From Lomentospora prolificans (taxonomy: Eukaryota > Ascomycota > Sordariomycetes > Microascales > Microascaceae): DNA of 64,000 nucleotides. Shown one piece after another: positions 20,974 through 34,228 of the stretch. The stretch is from NCBI GenBank assembly GCA_029532625.1, contig JARFXM010000006.1, forward strand, positions 744,001 through 808,000, given 5' to 3'. Each line of letters opens with the position of its first letter. Position 1 is the stretch's first letter. The position numbers and the translations under genes were made by a program. A model generated the notes under the pieces. It was not told where the DNA came from, did no database searches, and saw only the letters and a program-made list of their open reading frames with translations.

Positions 20974-23900
20974 CTCCGAGCAGGGGAGAGGATATTACAT
21001 ATTAAAATAAAAAGAGGCGGAATTAGATGGAAGACTAAAAGAAATAGACTCGTGTTTACGAACCTACTACGTGATCTCCATACAGTGCACCCTTTTCCCC
21101 TCGATTACAACCTCGGAACCGAAGAAAAGATTCAGGGCCGGGTTAGGTGAACGCCAGGGGTTCCGAGTTCGCCACCGCCAAAAACAACTTCCCGAGGCGC
21201 CGGTCGAAAGGCAAACTTTTTCTGTCATCCGGAGCTCAGAATAGAACAGACGGGTACAATCGAGTAGCGGGCTAGTTTAATGCCGTGAGGCTTTTTCTTT
21301 TAGTTTTTTCTTATTTTTTACTTTGCCTGGGCCAGGCTCTAATGGGTAGAATGGAGGGAGTGAATGGTGAAACAAGCCGCCCAAGAGTCTGATGGCCCTC
21401 AGACTGACGTCCGTCGGGCCCTGGCGTGGCAAGAGGTTCGAGAGGGGGACACGCGGTGACTGAAAAATGAAAACTTTGCGCGCTGCTGGTAGCCGGGATA
21501 GGAAAGCAATGAAGTCATCCTGGGTAAGAATACCAGAGTGAAAGCAGCGGTGTCATCGGAAGCACTCGGGGCGGATGGCGAGCTCCAAGGTGAGGACGCA
21601 CCTTCGATCCTCCCATCATCGACCGAGTCTACCTTCAAACATCCGCACGGAACCGCATCATTCTTGGAGGTGCAGAGCCGTCATTATCCTACGTATCGTC
21701 ACCGCCCGCGCGCGCGCCCATCGTCATGCTGCCGTGCGTCCCTAAAGCTTAGCAGAGGACAACTTCAACATCGTCACTAGATCAATAGCCTAGGGATAAC
21801 GTAACAACGTTCGAAAGTTAAACCACGCTCGACGAGTTTGCCGCATCCGGTAGTCAGCTTCCGAGACTGTGGAGCTAAGCAAAACTAAGCTTTCTTTCAT
21901 CCCGATTTCGAATTTGCTCAGGCTCTAGCTGAAAAGAAAATACAGTTTTGAGTCTGCCTCCCGTCAAGAAGAGCGCGATTGGCGCTAGAGGAACAGGAAC
22001 AGATTGTGGCTAGAAAAGTAGTTTATCTCGGACCCGTTCGTTTCATTTTGCCCTCCTTTTTTCTTAACTTTAGACGGGGCGATGATGTCGTTTGGCAAGC
22101 AGGTCCAAAGTCACAGATCTAACCAGGCCAAAGAAAGAAAGAAAAGAAAGACGTGAATACGGCCGTTAGGCACGCTCTATTCGTTCCTTACGGCCATTTA
22201 CGCGGTCGTACGACCTGCCGACCACCGGATAGACAGGAGAATTGTAGAATGATGACGAGTTCTCAGTTCAGCCATCTCCATTCTTTGCGGAGAAAACAAG
22301 CCTCTATCGAAACCCCATTCAGTTCACACGAGAGAGTCTCGATATGATAACGAGCCTATGGGAAAGGTTACGAAGACGTCCCCCGGGACCGTCTTCTTGT
22401 CCGGCCTGGCCAGGCAACGCCTCCATTCCCTCTCTCGGCTCTTGGACAGCCGGTTCTTATTCGTAAGGTGCCAAGTCTTAAAACGAGGAGCCCCACGAGG
22501 GAAGGGGTGATAATCTGGCATGCAAGATAAACCTAAAGAAAGGCGTAGGGAAGTTGCCGCCAATGCTTGAAGCAGAGAGACTAGGGTAGCCAGAAACAAG
22601 GTAAACGGATAAGGAAGAATTTAGGCCGGGTCTTGCGGGCGGAGGGTCCAAGAGATAGCCAGCGTGTTGAAAGAGGGGCAGATTACAGTTTAGTCCCCGG
22701 GGGACCGGGGAGATAAGGTATGGACGGACGGGAATAGTATCTGCGAGGTTCGACGCCGGCGAAGTTCGGGTTGCGGATCCTACGTGGGCGCTTGCGGGCC
22801 AGGAGCAGGAAGTACTGGATCCACTGAGGAGCAAAACTATGCGAGTCTCCGGGGTTGTCAGTTGAGAGCCTGGGCTAGGAAGGAGGGGAGGTTGGTAGGG
22901 TGCCGAGATTCGTTATCTCTGATATCAATTTGACCTTCTCCCCTGTAGTTTCACTGCATTAGATTAGGCTGCGGCTCCCCCAAGATGGCCGGTTTGAAAA
23001 GTTCCCAACTGGGCTGCTACCTCGACGCAGAACTGCACTAGCAAGATTGAATGCGTGCAGACGCATACCGTGGCGGAGTCTAATGGACATGGTGGCGGCG
23101 AAGGTGCTGAAGGAGGGTATCATCGCGGGTCTGTTGTGGTTTGAGGCCAGAAACCAACTGGCAAAGGATGGATGCAGCAGATCCCGGAAGTATCACCTTG
23201 TCGGAACGGCCAAGTCGTATTAGTGCTCCGCCGCATAGTCCCTTCGAGTTTCCCTACTTGCAGGTGTCCTTTGTCGTTGCTTTTTCTCCAAAGGGTCCCA
23301 CCCTGTGTTTTGCACAGGCGCGTTTCGGACGGAACAGGGAGTTCGTTCGGCGGTCGAAATAAACATCGACAGCAACAAAGTCTAAGGGCCAATGGCTTTC
23401 GCTTCTCATTCGGTTTTCTCCCCATTGTTCTTCTGTTCAAGAGAACCAACGGTCCCGATTCCTATCGGCGGCAAAGAGATGCGTCAAAGCATCATCATCT
23501 CGTCTCGATAGCATGTGAAATGGAATTTGTCGTCGATAATACGCGAGGGTTGAGTGTTTCTCAAATGTCGTGTTCCCCATCTGCTACCTCCGTGTATACT
23601 TGAAGCTGGTGTGGGTTCAATCCAAGGTGAAATTAAGCAGACTCCTCTGCGCGAACCACGAGATGAGACCGACTACGAGTAGAGACCATGAATTGACGTT
23701 AGAGAATCATTGAAAATGCACACTGTTCAGTGGCCAGCGGAGCAATGAACTCGATGGCCAGTGTCAAAGTGCGAATAGCTGGCTGGCTGCTAAGCTTTGA
23801 AATGACGCACATGCATTGGCGTCCAACCAGGTACACGGGCGGGGCCAATGTGGAATGACACAATCCTCGGCGTGCGTGATCACACTGTATCTTACCCATA

Positions 23901-24832
23901 ATACTATCAAGCAACCAACTCGACAAATTAAGCGGGCTGCTGCTGTCGCCACTGCCCAGGGGGGGTGGGGAGGCACGGTATCACCGTGAGCAAAAGAGAT
24001 AAAAGAAAAACAGGCAGCGGGCGAAAGTAAGCTTGTGTCCGCCACCGGACCCTGGGGTGAGTGGAAAAGCAAAAATGAAATAATCCATTCGTTGGGCGTC
24101 GGTTGTGCGAGAGCGTCGAAGCGATGCTATTTGCTCCGGAGCATGGGGTCGTGGCGCTGGCCAGGCGCTCGCGAATAAACGTGTATCAAACGTGGGCTTG
24201 CTGGGGATCGGCCTTGGTTCCTTACAGGCTTCGCATTATTACTCAATGGGGGCCGGGCAGAGGGAGTATGTAAACATTTGAACGACAGGTAATGGTCTCC
24301 GTTGTTCGAGTCTTGGTCTCCAGCGAGGGGAGGGGGCAATTCCGCTGGTGTTCTGTCTCCGTTATGCAAGACTTCTTTCAGAGCTCTTGAGCAGCGAGAA
24401 CCAAGAGGCGCGAGCAGTCGTCTTGATGGATGTTCTTACGGTGTTGATATCGATACTGTCCTTTCCCCGTTGTCCATGTAGCGATACATTGATGGGGAAA
24501 CCGGATACATCTCGGCACACACTCCGGCCGGTAGCTGGCTGTCCAAGGTCTAAGCCAGCAGAGAGTCACTCACTCTCCCTCCCACACATCAAACACCCTC
24601 GAGGCATGGTATCATTAGCATCAATGGATGTCTCAAATCTGCATCGGCCTATTAGATCCAATGTCTGACTCTAACCCGCCATCAGCTGCAAACACGGGCA
24701 AGACCGTCAGGCTGCCCTGGGCCATTGGGACATTGAATAGGTTGAACCATAGGCCACCGACAAATGCAACCCTAAATCGCATTCTGAGGTCTCGTTCGGT
24801 TGTGCACGAGGAAATCGAGGACGATGGCACCT

Positions 24833-24872
24833 CTTTTTTTTTTTTCTTCTTCTTCTTTTTTTTTTTTTTTCT
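24833..24872. repeat. Interrupted poly-T tract
   Basis: About 40 bases of T broken only by a few C, in the gene-poor region. Confidence 0.9.
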
Positions 24873-25146
24873 TTTTGCCTTTCCTTTAGAAAGAATTAAA
24901 AGGAAAACGCCCAAATTATCATGACTTACCGCTTCTAAATATCCCATGTGTGTGCCCTTGAGATCTGCGTCCCGCTCTCGGCCATGTCTCGGATTCTGGA
25001 AGGCGCCCATTGTTCCTTCTGACAATCACGCTCAGCTCATATCCTCCCCTATCGTCCGTCGTGGTGGTATCCGGGAATCGGCTCGCCCCCCGGCCCCCAT
25101 CCCCCGAAATAGGGCTCAGGGAGGCTCTAGGGAAGCAACATGGTCC

Positions 25147-25156
25147 GCCAGCTGGC
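25147..25156. repeat. Palindrome GCCAGCTGGC
   Basis: Perfect 10-bp copy of the recurring intergenic palindrome. Confidence 0.85.
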
Positions 25157-26887
25157 CGTCCAATCAAGTAGCTGAGCTGCACCACTTGGACAAGGGGGGC
25201 AAGGAGAGCTGGCGTAAGCCATAGATGAAACTAATAGGTCGAAGAGGAAGCACCAGTCTCGCCCCTCCAAGTTACAACGTCGACACCAACATCAGGCTGT
25301 GCCTTCCTATTGCGAACCGCTGCATGTGACCTTGAGGGCAACATTATGAAGTCTCTTGGTTTTAATCTATCTCAACTTGAGAGGATCGGGCAAAAAGTGG
25401 TGGAAGGGGAAACCACCGTCACTGATTGGGCCTCTCCCTTTTCATTTACCCAGTGCCGCCACTCTGTCTGGAACCGAGATGTCCTCATCTTCATTTCTAT
25501 TCGGCCAGCACGGCTTAGGCGCGTTACAGGCCAATTGATCGCCAGTGAAGCGAACTGGGATCACAAATGGGTTACATCATCGCCCCATCTCCTGCCGTAG
25601 ACAGCTGCGGTATAGGAGAGAAGGAAACGGCAGGTAGTTTAGTTTGGATGCTCTTCCCGGGCTATCAATGTCCGAATCCAAATTACTCTCGCTTAGGAAA
25701 TCAAGCTTAAACCATTGATATTTCTCGATAGCCCATCTTCTTGCTTAGATGGGACAACCAAGGAGAAACGAACTTGGAGCTGGATGGCCATGGGAGAATC
25801 GGATATCGATGCGTCACGGAGCATGAGAATGGGCTCCAAGGGATTCTGTCTCTTCTTTCACGGCACTCGAGTATTCCGTACAAAACACCTTGCGTACACC
25901 ATGACGCACACCTTTGTCTCCGGCGCGGAATCTCCGGATGGCGGCTGCCATGTGTAAGTGGGATTGGGGCCTTGCGCGTTCCTCATCCTAATTCCTAGGA
26001 TTGCTATCAAGGCAGATAGCAAAATTCAAGGATAGTGACCGACAACAACAAACACCTATCTGGTGACGTCTTCCTTGGTGTTAAAGTGAGCGGCAGGAGC
26101 AACGAACGCCTCGGCCCGAAGATACTTCGTTTTTGGAGAGATCATTTTAGTCCAGTCTGCGTGCGCATAGATAGAATTCGCGTGGCTGCGCTAGGACACA
26201 ATATATCAGGAACCGAGGAGGGGTAATGGGCGGATCATCGGATGGCGAGGACCTTGATACTGAACTCGAGTTCGAATGACGGATAGGACGAAGAGCAGGA
26301 TATGTTCCCTGCACGTACATGAATCTACTGCAGGATGCAAAAGAGAGTTCATCAAGATTTGCTCCTCCTTTTAGTCAGACTCGAGCCGCAAGGTTGCCCC
26401 TCACCCTCATCGCACCCGACGCCGCAACTACTCCTCGCTCTTTGCGTCGGCGCAGGGTACAGAATGAGTTGACATGGAGCACAGCGGTGAGGAACAGTAA
26501 GAAACGTATGTTCCCCTATTTCGCTATGCAGCATGGCCTAGTCTAGCTCTCCGTATTTACGCAAACGCAGGCACCTTGCCAGCCCATCGTTGATACGGCT
26601 CCAGTCACCCCCCTTTGGGGAAGAAAGAAGTGACCTATATATGGCATGATTGGACCGAAGCGACTACTTGCCTCCATCATGTATTCGAAGGGAAAAAACG
26701 AAAACGTAAAACGCAGCGAGAGAAGAGAGGCGTGAGTCGCACAATCATGGACCGGAGCATCGAAACTGCAAGCCTCTGCGCCCGAACCCACTTTTGTGCC
26801 CTCCGAAACGCCTGCCTTGCATTCGCGGCCTCCACGCATCGCACTCTCTTCCTCCACCATGCAAGCCTCATGTGTACGCGAGCAATC

Positions 26888-26911
26888 CACACACACACAC
26901 ACACACACACA
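26888..26911. repeat. (CA)n microsatellite
   Basis: Perfect CA dinucleotide run in the gene-poor region. Confidence 0.95.
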
Positions 26912-28823
26912 TGCAAATGCTCGCACACGGGTGGCTCGCGACCGGTGGGCCCGTTGGTGGAGGGGCCAGCGTCTCTGGGTATAGAGTCGTTCGTCAAACC
27001 CTCGTTACTTTTTCCTAACCTCTTATTTGATGTCGTGATGCGGTGCAACTATCCACAGTGGAGTGGGAGGGGGGAAAAGCCGCCTGGGGTTGTACGAAAG
27101 CGGGGTTTGGCAGTTATGCCATGTTTCTGGATATTACATGATGGTCGAACGACAGGAGAAAATTGAACAGGTTTGGAGATGTTTGGGGCGCAATTGAGTC
27201 CGCTATTCCCGACGTGCCTGATGCAGAGCCGAATCCTTCTCTAATACCTCCCTCGCTCAGTTATCAGGGTTCCAAAAGGTACTTGTAGATGATAGGAGCC
27301 CTAGGACAATATCAAAGCAGAAGATTGAAGCGCCATCTTTGAGGTGAGGCTTTGCTTTGCTTTGCTTGATTATACCACGCCCGCATGCGGCATCATTATT
27401 CGAGTGTACATGTAGCCCATCAACCATAGTTGCTTTCAAGTCGGGTCAAGGAGACTGTACAATGGGTATTGTATTATTTCAATCCCATCGATTCCAATCG
27501 TTTCGCCCTGCGCCCAAAACCGCAACGTGCCACTAATTGTCTTGTAGGAAATGTATGTTGAAACAGCTTTCCGATATATATTTTCTAGTCTCACTGGAAC
27601 GGCAATCCGATCCTGCAATCCGTTCGTTCTCTCCTTTGACGGGGGTTTAAACCTGCGGAGCACCCTGTCGGGCAATGCTTAAAAGCGGCTTGGCGACTCT
27701 CTTGCCGCAACTCTATGAGCACTAAGAGCAGGACGAGAACGACAATTTTGGGGTACACTGAGCAGGGACTAGTCCGGGTTTGGCCATGATGGACAAGTGC
27801 CATCGAGGAAAGGGTCGGGGCTCCTCCCGTGCATCTCCACTCGGAAGAGGAGGGATAATCGAACAACAAGGGCTCATTCGCTCCACTAAGCATACTTTGT
27901 ACACAGGCAGTCTCTCTAAGCGTGCAGTTTGCTAATAGAATAGTCTTGCTCTACGAGCAGCGCAGATTCCGACGGCTGCCAACCAGGCAGGCTGCGACTC
28001 CGGGTCAGTTGTAGATGATGAGACGATGCCGAATGTCCAGCCGCACCCTTGTTAAAACTTCCAATGGACTTGTACGGATAAGCGCACTTCGTAACCAGGG
28101 TGGGTCTTGGCCTGAACGGTCTCTTTGCCATTGAGACATGCGGGAGCTAGAGGAAGTCTCTTACGATGGGACCAGACTCGCAAAGAAAATGAGGGTTTAG
28201 GGTGGCGTACTCCTAAAGTTGAAGGAAAAAAATAAAACTCTTCAAAAACACTTCTGACTTGGTCTGTGGAGTGACTCTCACCGAGCAACTACGAGGATTA
28301 GAGACAAGCACGAAATGAGGCCTCAGGAAGAGCAAAGGGGGAAGAAAGAAAAAGCACGGAGAGTTTCCGTCGTGCTGGACTTGACTAACACGGACCTCTC
28401 TGGACAGCGCGCAAATTTTAGCAGGAGCGGGGCCCCCAGACGACGGTACGGATAGGTTCAAGACCTGTCGGTTTCCAAGGTAGTATTCCGTAAGCCCCCA
28501 CGAGGTGATTTACTACCTACCTCTTTACTCTAATATCGATGACTACCCACCCCTTATAACTATATCTAGAAAGGAAGTATTACTTGCCTACAGGTTGAAG
28601 AGTGTTGTAGGGGATTGCCTATCAGGTGATCCTTCGGTAAAATAGAAATAGTCCAGAACCTGATTTGTTCTCTCAATCGATCTAATTCTATTCGCTTGTT
28701 TAATTCCATTCTCATTGATGTCATCTGGCTACAGCTGATACACCTCGTGTTGTTCGTCTCCGCTAAAACATATCGGCCTTCACACGCTGGCGAACGCGAC
28801 AACAACAAGGCCAGTCTTCTTCA

Positions 28824-29428
28824 TCAACCGATTCCGCTTGTGTACAACAGTACCACCTGTGGAAGGCCCAGTGCCGAAAGGATTCGGGTGCAGTCAGTAT
28901 CTGCTTACCAATCAGCAAGAAACAGAAAGAAAACACATGTAGGGGAACACACCTGACAAAGTGTCGAACTGAGCGACAGTCTCGGGAAAGCCGTCCATAT
29001 TGAAATGTGGTTTAAAGGGACAATGACACTTCGATCCTGTCTGGCCGAGGCATATTCCATAGCGGCCATAGCATTGGCCTCACTAGATTAAGCGCGTAGG
29101 TCAGAAAAGGACAGGAACCAGACGTAGAAAGAGGGCAGACATACTTTGCCAGCAAACGGGTATTCAGTTGACCGTCCTCCAGGTCCTGAAAACGGGTATA
29201 ATTCAGGTTGCGTTGACTGTCCTCCAGGCCCTGAAAACGGGTATTCAGGTCGCGTTGACCGTCCTCCAGGTTCCGCAAGGATTGGCGCATGGCTCTCAGA
29301 ACTTCCTGCAGCTCTTCGCCGTCGCGCAACGAAGGTATATTCACAAACCTGCCAACTTGTTCCCGGAGTGAGCCAAAACACTTGGCCATTTCCTGGAGAT
29401 CGGGCTGCAATCTCTGATCGGCAGCCAT
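28824..29428 (-). pseudogene. Small coiled-coil protein gene, apparently frameshifted
   Basis: Reconstructed on the minus strand as three exons: 29428-29145, 29082-28953 and 28900-28824. Donors are GTATGT and GTGTGT; acceptors are CTAG and GCAG. Exon 1 opens MAADQRLQPDLQEMAKCFGS and continues as a coiled coil with three tandem copies of a LEDGQRxLNTRF-like unit. Exon 2 reads ANAMAAMEYASARQDR and VPLNH, but the next motif, FNMDGFPETVAQFDTLS, is one frame away, at a T3 run (29003-29005 on the plus strand). Exon 3 reads TRILSALGLP. This order (short coiled coil, VPL, GFPET, LxALGLP) resembles a large family of fungal proteins of unknown function that I know only by pattern. Restoring one base would give one frame, so it is either a pseudogene or an assembly indel. 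The 3' exon limits are tentative. Confidence 0.5.
29163..29271. repeat. Tandem 39-42 bp repeat in the small coiled-coil gene
   Basis: Two and a half units sharing the core GACCGTCCTCCAGG and CTGAAAACGGGTA. Unit lengths stay in multiples of three, so the coding frame is kept and the coiled-coil repeat is extended. Confidence 0.85.
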
Positions 29429-32400
29429 AATGGAGAACGAGTCGCTGCTATCGAAACAATCGATACGTGCCGTCTTACGAATGCACAATATAACGCGTAA
29501 GAAGACGTAGAATACTCGGTTATGGTAATATGTGTGCACTACATGAGGTGGACAATATCACAAGATCAGTTCCCTCTAGACAAAACAAGGTTGCCACTAT
29601 TATCACAACCAAAGGATGACTTGTCATAAGTCGGGTCTCCATTCTCCCTCTGAGGGTCAGTAGTTTCCTGAAGGAGTCAGATCTTCCTTGTTCCTTCTCT
29701 ACATACTTCACTCAGGGACTTCATCTCTCCAACCATAACCAGGACAGTGTGTCTCCCTGGACCTGGAATGCAATGCAGCAAGTGACTTCCCTCTAGGGCA
29801 TGTAATGAACTACGGGTATATCAATTGAATTTATATCTATAAAAAACATATTAGGGGGAAGTTCGTTCTAGGTAGGTCCCTCTACTAGTCTCTCTCTATT
29901 CCCCTCCTAGATTAGTCTCTAGTCCCTTTTAACTCTACTGTCCTATTCTAGGCTAGGATTAACCCTTATCCTTTTACTATTATACTCGTAATATTGGCAG
30001 AAAGCGAAGGAGAAGAAGGAGAAAAACGTCGCCAATCCCTAGTTTACCCAGCTATCACTGGCGAACATCGATGCCTTGATATGCCTAGTCCTGATACGAC
30101 TCTAGCGGCTCTTTCATCATACTGTATGGTCTAATTGCGCCCGGCTAGTCCCTCAAGTGACTCACCCCGGCGCGAGGGGGGGCGGGTGGGTGGGATCCTC
30201 ACTTGGGTGCTGTCGGGCGTGCTCTGTACTTGTTGTCCTCATTGATCGTCCGCTGTCGAAGAGTTGTGGTCTACGATCTCTTTACTTGTACGCTTGTGGG
30301 TGTGTAAAATGCGAGTCTGAAGGAAAACCAATGTAGGCAGCTGGCCAGCGGTACGGTGCAATACCAGACACTCACCAGGCGTCGCAGCTTGAGGATAGGG
30401 GGGAATTAGGGGTCTAACACGGCGCAACAGAGCATCATCAATGGATTCTACTCTCCAGCCAGCAATACCAATGTGCATGAGCACTAAAGTCAATCGGAGC
30501 CAATCATGCAGTCACCTGAGCGCACCTCTGTGGGAGAAGCGAAGCCGTGTTCTTTGCTTGAGGTGGATTGAATCCGGTTCACTTGCCCATACTCGGCCAC
30601 AAGCATCGCTAGCTCTGGGGCCGCTGGGACTCTCCACATGAGCCAAATCGGCGCTAGAGAGCTATTAGTGACGAGCAGCAGCCAGCGATCTATGCAGGCT
30701 CGTCGTGCGGTGCATTCAGAGCCTCACATTTGACGCGTCTCCTTAACGTCAATTGGGCCATGCAAAATAGGCTGGAACGGTTCCCGCAGCTCAAGGAAGA
30801 GGTATCACTTTCGTTTCCAGGAGAATTACCATAAAAAGGGAGAGCAGAGGAGTTGGCTTACCCTGGTATTGGGTCCCAGGGGGATCCACGATTATGATAC
30901 ATCACAAGATCGAGTGCTCACCGAACCAACTGAACACGGCTGGACCCACTTCCCCTTTCGAGGTACAACTTGACATATTAATCTTCCTATTTGACTGGAA
31001 TCTCCTCTCTGAAGTATCTCCAAGTAATATTTTGCACGCCGTCCCTCCGAACATGAAAGCCGCGGAGTCCAGCCGGCCATCATCGCCCGGCGATATTGAG
31101 GTGCATCAAAGTTTAATGGAGAAAAGTGGCTGCCCCTCCCTTACGCCGGCCCAAGGCTACGAGTCATCGCCTTGACCTGGCCCACGTCGCATGTCGCTCG
31201 GAGGCCGAAAAGCTCGGGAATACCCTCAAAACGTTTCGCCACCGTGCCTTGGCCGGCAGAGACCGGCATAGCGTCCCTCATTGAACCGAATAGCTTCCGG
31301 TTCCTCCCTTTATGTTGCATCCGATTGTAGAATTTCTCGTTCGAGCCGAGTCGTAGAGCAATTACCAACAAGAGCCACCTGAGGAAAATGGAAATTTTTG
31401 ATGGAGTGGCTCGGCCAGACTCAATTTCTAAGTTTCTAATATGAACAAGCCATCGAGGTTCAAGTGTCTAAGCCAGTGGTTTGGCTGCGAAGTGTCCGGG
31501 TCCAGGCACCGAAACAATGGATTGAAAGCATCGCTCATTTCGACGCAATCCTACCTCTTCAAGGGGTTTTAAACCACAGGAAAAAAAATCATTCTTGAGG
31601 ATATCATCTCATCTGTCCCTCTCGTCTACACCCTTTCCGTTCCCTTCGGGTTGGAGTCTTGGAGCAATGGGCAGCACACTCGTGCAAGGCGCCGCCCGTT
31701 CCGTACCGCCACCTCGGGACTCGGCTTCCGGGAGCAGCACCATAAGGAAAAACCTTCCAAATGGGGAACCCAATTCCCAAGGGAACTTAGGGATGAAAAT
31801 AGAAATAGCCACCAAAATTCGAAATGCGCGCGTACTGTGAAAAGAAATTGCCTTGCCTCTTCCAGGAGGACAACGCCATGTCCGAACGGGACTCCTGGTT
31901 AACGTTATAAGAGAGTAATTGATACGGACTGCGGCTAGAGGAAAAATGCAATTGAGGTGTATGATCCTTTCTCACCCCTTGTTAGTTTCGGTTGATGTCT
32001 TGGGTCGTCTCCTGTCCCCATTGAAAGTCTGACTGCACGAGAGAGGTAACACTGCATCCTACTGTGCAGGTGCAGACATACTCACGTACATGAGGTATGG
32101 ATGTATGGAATGAGGGGTGGATGGAAGTCTCGCTTTCGCCAGGAACCAGAGACAGACGGGGCCTGCTGGTGGGCTTCTAATGGTACATAAAGTACAAAAA
32201 GCTTCAATGGATGTTTCCTGCAAGGAAACGCGCCTTGTGTGTGGCAGATTGTATCAATGGATTGATATGATCAGCCAGACAACCCCGCTTCGCTCTATGA
32301 TTTGTATGTTCGAGCACCGACGCCCACTCCGGACCGTCCTCCTCATACGAGAGGCGATACCAATGCTGTGCGACTAAGGACGAGGCGGGTGAGATAGCTG

Positions 32401-32685
32401 GCTTGCTTCCGAGCTGGCCCCAGAGTCCGGTGCACTGACATTGCAGGCGGCTAACAGCTTTGTGGATGGATACACAGGCGCTCGCGCGAATTGAGTCAAA
32501 ATAGAAGTAGTGTTCCTCTAACTTTAAGTACTTGGCAAACTCTCGCGGAACCTAGGAATAGCTGGCTCCCCTGCTGTGACCGGGCCCTGACTCGAAATCT
32601 ATTCCTCAGTATGCTCCGCCAGCCAGCCAGCTGTACTTGTACAACCCCCCCGGTAGCATTCGCTTGACAGTGGATCCCCTCCAAG

Positions 32686-32705
32686 AGCCAGCCAGCTGGC
32701 TGGCT
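32686..32705. repeat. Perfect 20-bp palindrome AGCCAGCCAGCTGGCTGGCT
   Basis: The longest exact version of the recurring intergenic palindrome; neighbouring CCAGCCAGCCAGC lies at about 32619-32631. Confidence 0.95.
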
Positions 32706-33475
32706 GCCTACTGGTCGAACCAGCCTTGGGAGCCCTGAGTATCCAGCTGGGAACTGGAACAAAGCCCAATGTGTGCCCCCTGATTCGCCATGCTGCTGCA
32801 AGCTTTTGAGTTCCCAGTTTTTTCTCTGTGTTTTTGGTCTTGCGTTGAACGCACAACCCGCTTAGAGGGGGGCATTAAATTCTTACTGCGCCGAACGATC
32901 TCCACACTTACGGACATTGGTATAGTGCATTCCTGGTCGAGTTCGTCGCCTCGACTAATAGCACGCGTATCTTGAAGAGCACAAGCATGAATTTTGCGCT
33001 CTAACCCCGGGGGAACCAAAGGCACTATCGTCTGGAGAGCCCGGGCTATTATGATCCGTCCCGCGTAGAGCAATGGCTAGTGCCAAAGTAGCGTCCTCGA
33101 AGTGGCCCCCTTTCCCTTTCCTTGCCCCCTTCTTTCCCATGTAAATGGTCCAGAGGGTAAAAGAGCTGGAGGGATAAAGGAAAAAAAAAGGAAAAAAAAA
33201 AGGAAAGAAAGAATAGAGGTTCAAGACGAAGTCACTCCTCGCATGCTTATGCCTGCTCGTTCTCTGGTGCTACCATGGGTGTTCAGGTCCGTCTTGTTTC
33301 AACCAGGTGTTTGATCAAGGTAGAACACAATACTGGCGAAATCACCCCAACGTCTCTAATAGAGTTGTATCATGAAGAGTTGCTCATTGTCGTGCAGACG
33401 TACTCGCTCTACCTGTGTTGCTTTGCTCACCTTCTCACCTTGTTCCTCATCTCGGAGAGATTGTTTCTTTCACCA

Positions 33476-33495
33476 TTTTTTTTTTTTTTTTTTTT
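33476..33495. repeat. T20 homopolymer
   Basis: Twenty consecutive T in intergenic DNA. Confidence 0.9.
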
Positions 33496-34149
33496 CTCCT
33501 CAATACCGCCAAACGAGGGATTGCGAAAGGCGAACAAGTGCTCCAAGTATCCAATGGGAGCGAGGAGACCTGACTCGCTCGGCTCTTATAGGCTGGGAGC
33601 GATGCTGAATGGGCTCGGCCTCGACGTATTACCTTGGATTGTTCGTTCGAGCGGTTTTGGTGTTAGCGGCGGTACCAAACCTATGCATCCCTGCTAAGTC
33701 ACTCTACCTCACTGGTCAAGCAATCTCAGCCACCGGACGGGTGCAGCTAACAAAATCGCTTCTCGGGTCAGATGTACTCAAGCCACCGGAGTCTGCCAAA
33801 GTACACGAGAGCGGCCAACGGTCCAAGTAGCTCATAGGCTAGCCAAGTACTCGTACCAAGCTAAGTCTGTCCCAGTCCCAGCCCCACCTTAGGCCACCCC
33901 ACTGTACCATACGTCCTCTTTCTGGCACCCCTGTCGAAGCATTTTTTTTTCTCCATCACCACATAGCCCAGGTTTCTGAAGCTCACGGGCACGACAGCAA
34001 GGTACCTTCCATCGCCCTGATAAACATCGTCGTGCCCGCTGGCTCTTTGTGTGTGGGTTTGCCGCGTTTTCTTGCCTCTATATCTACATTGATGTTCCCA
34101 CAGCCAGCGAAGCGTGTGACGGAACCAAGCAGAGTCTAAGCACGCAAGC

Positions 34150-34228
34150 TTTTTTTTTTTCCTCTCTTTTTTCGGTTTCTCCCCTCTTCTTTTCTCTCTC
34201 TCTCTCTCTGCTTTCTCTCTCTCTCTTT
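34150..34228. repeat. Pyrimidine tract with (TC)n, upstream of reg1
   Basis: Nearly pure C/T on the plus strand with two TC microsatellite blocks, about 0.75 kb before the reg1 start. Such tracts mark many fungal promoters; no factor is assigned. Confidence 0.8.

Larger units (their letters stand above)
20974..28823. other. Gene-poor region, 7.8 kb
   Basis: No ORF or spliced set of ORFs here reads as a credible protein; the longest open frames are under 190 codons and low in complexity. Contents noted: the trm5 3' UTR, an interrupted T tract (24833-24872), a (CA)n repeat (26888-26911), one copy of the palindrome GCCAGCTGGC (25147-25156) and scattered CCAGC words. No tRNA, 5S rRNA or transposase was recognised. 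Confidence 0.6.

Noticed and set aside
21790..21803. TAGGGATAAC, a partial match to a homing endonuclease site
   Set aside because: Only the first ten bases match; there is no endonuclease gene or intron nearby.
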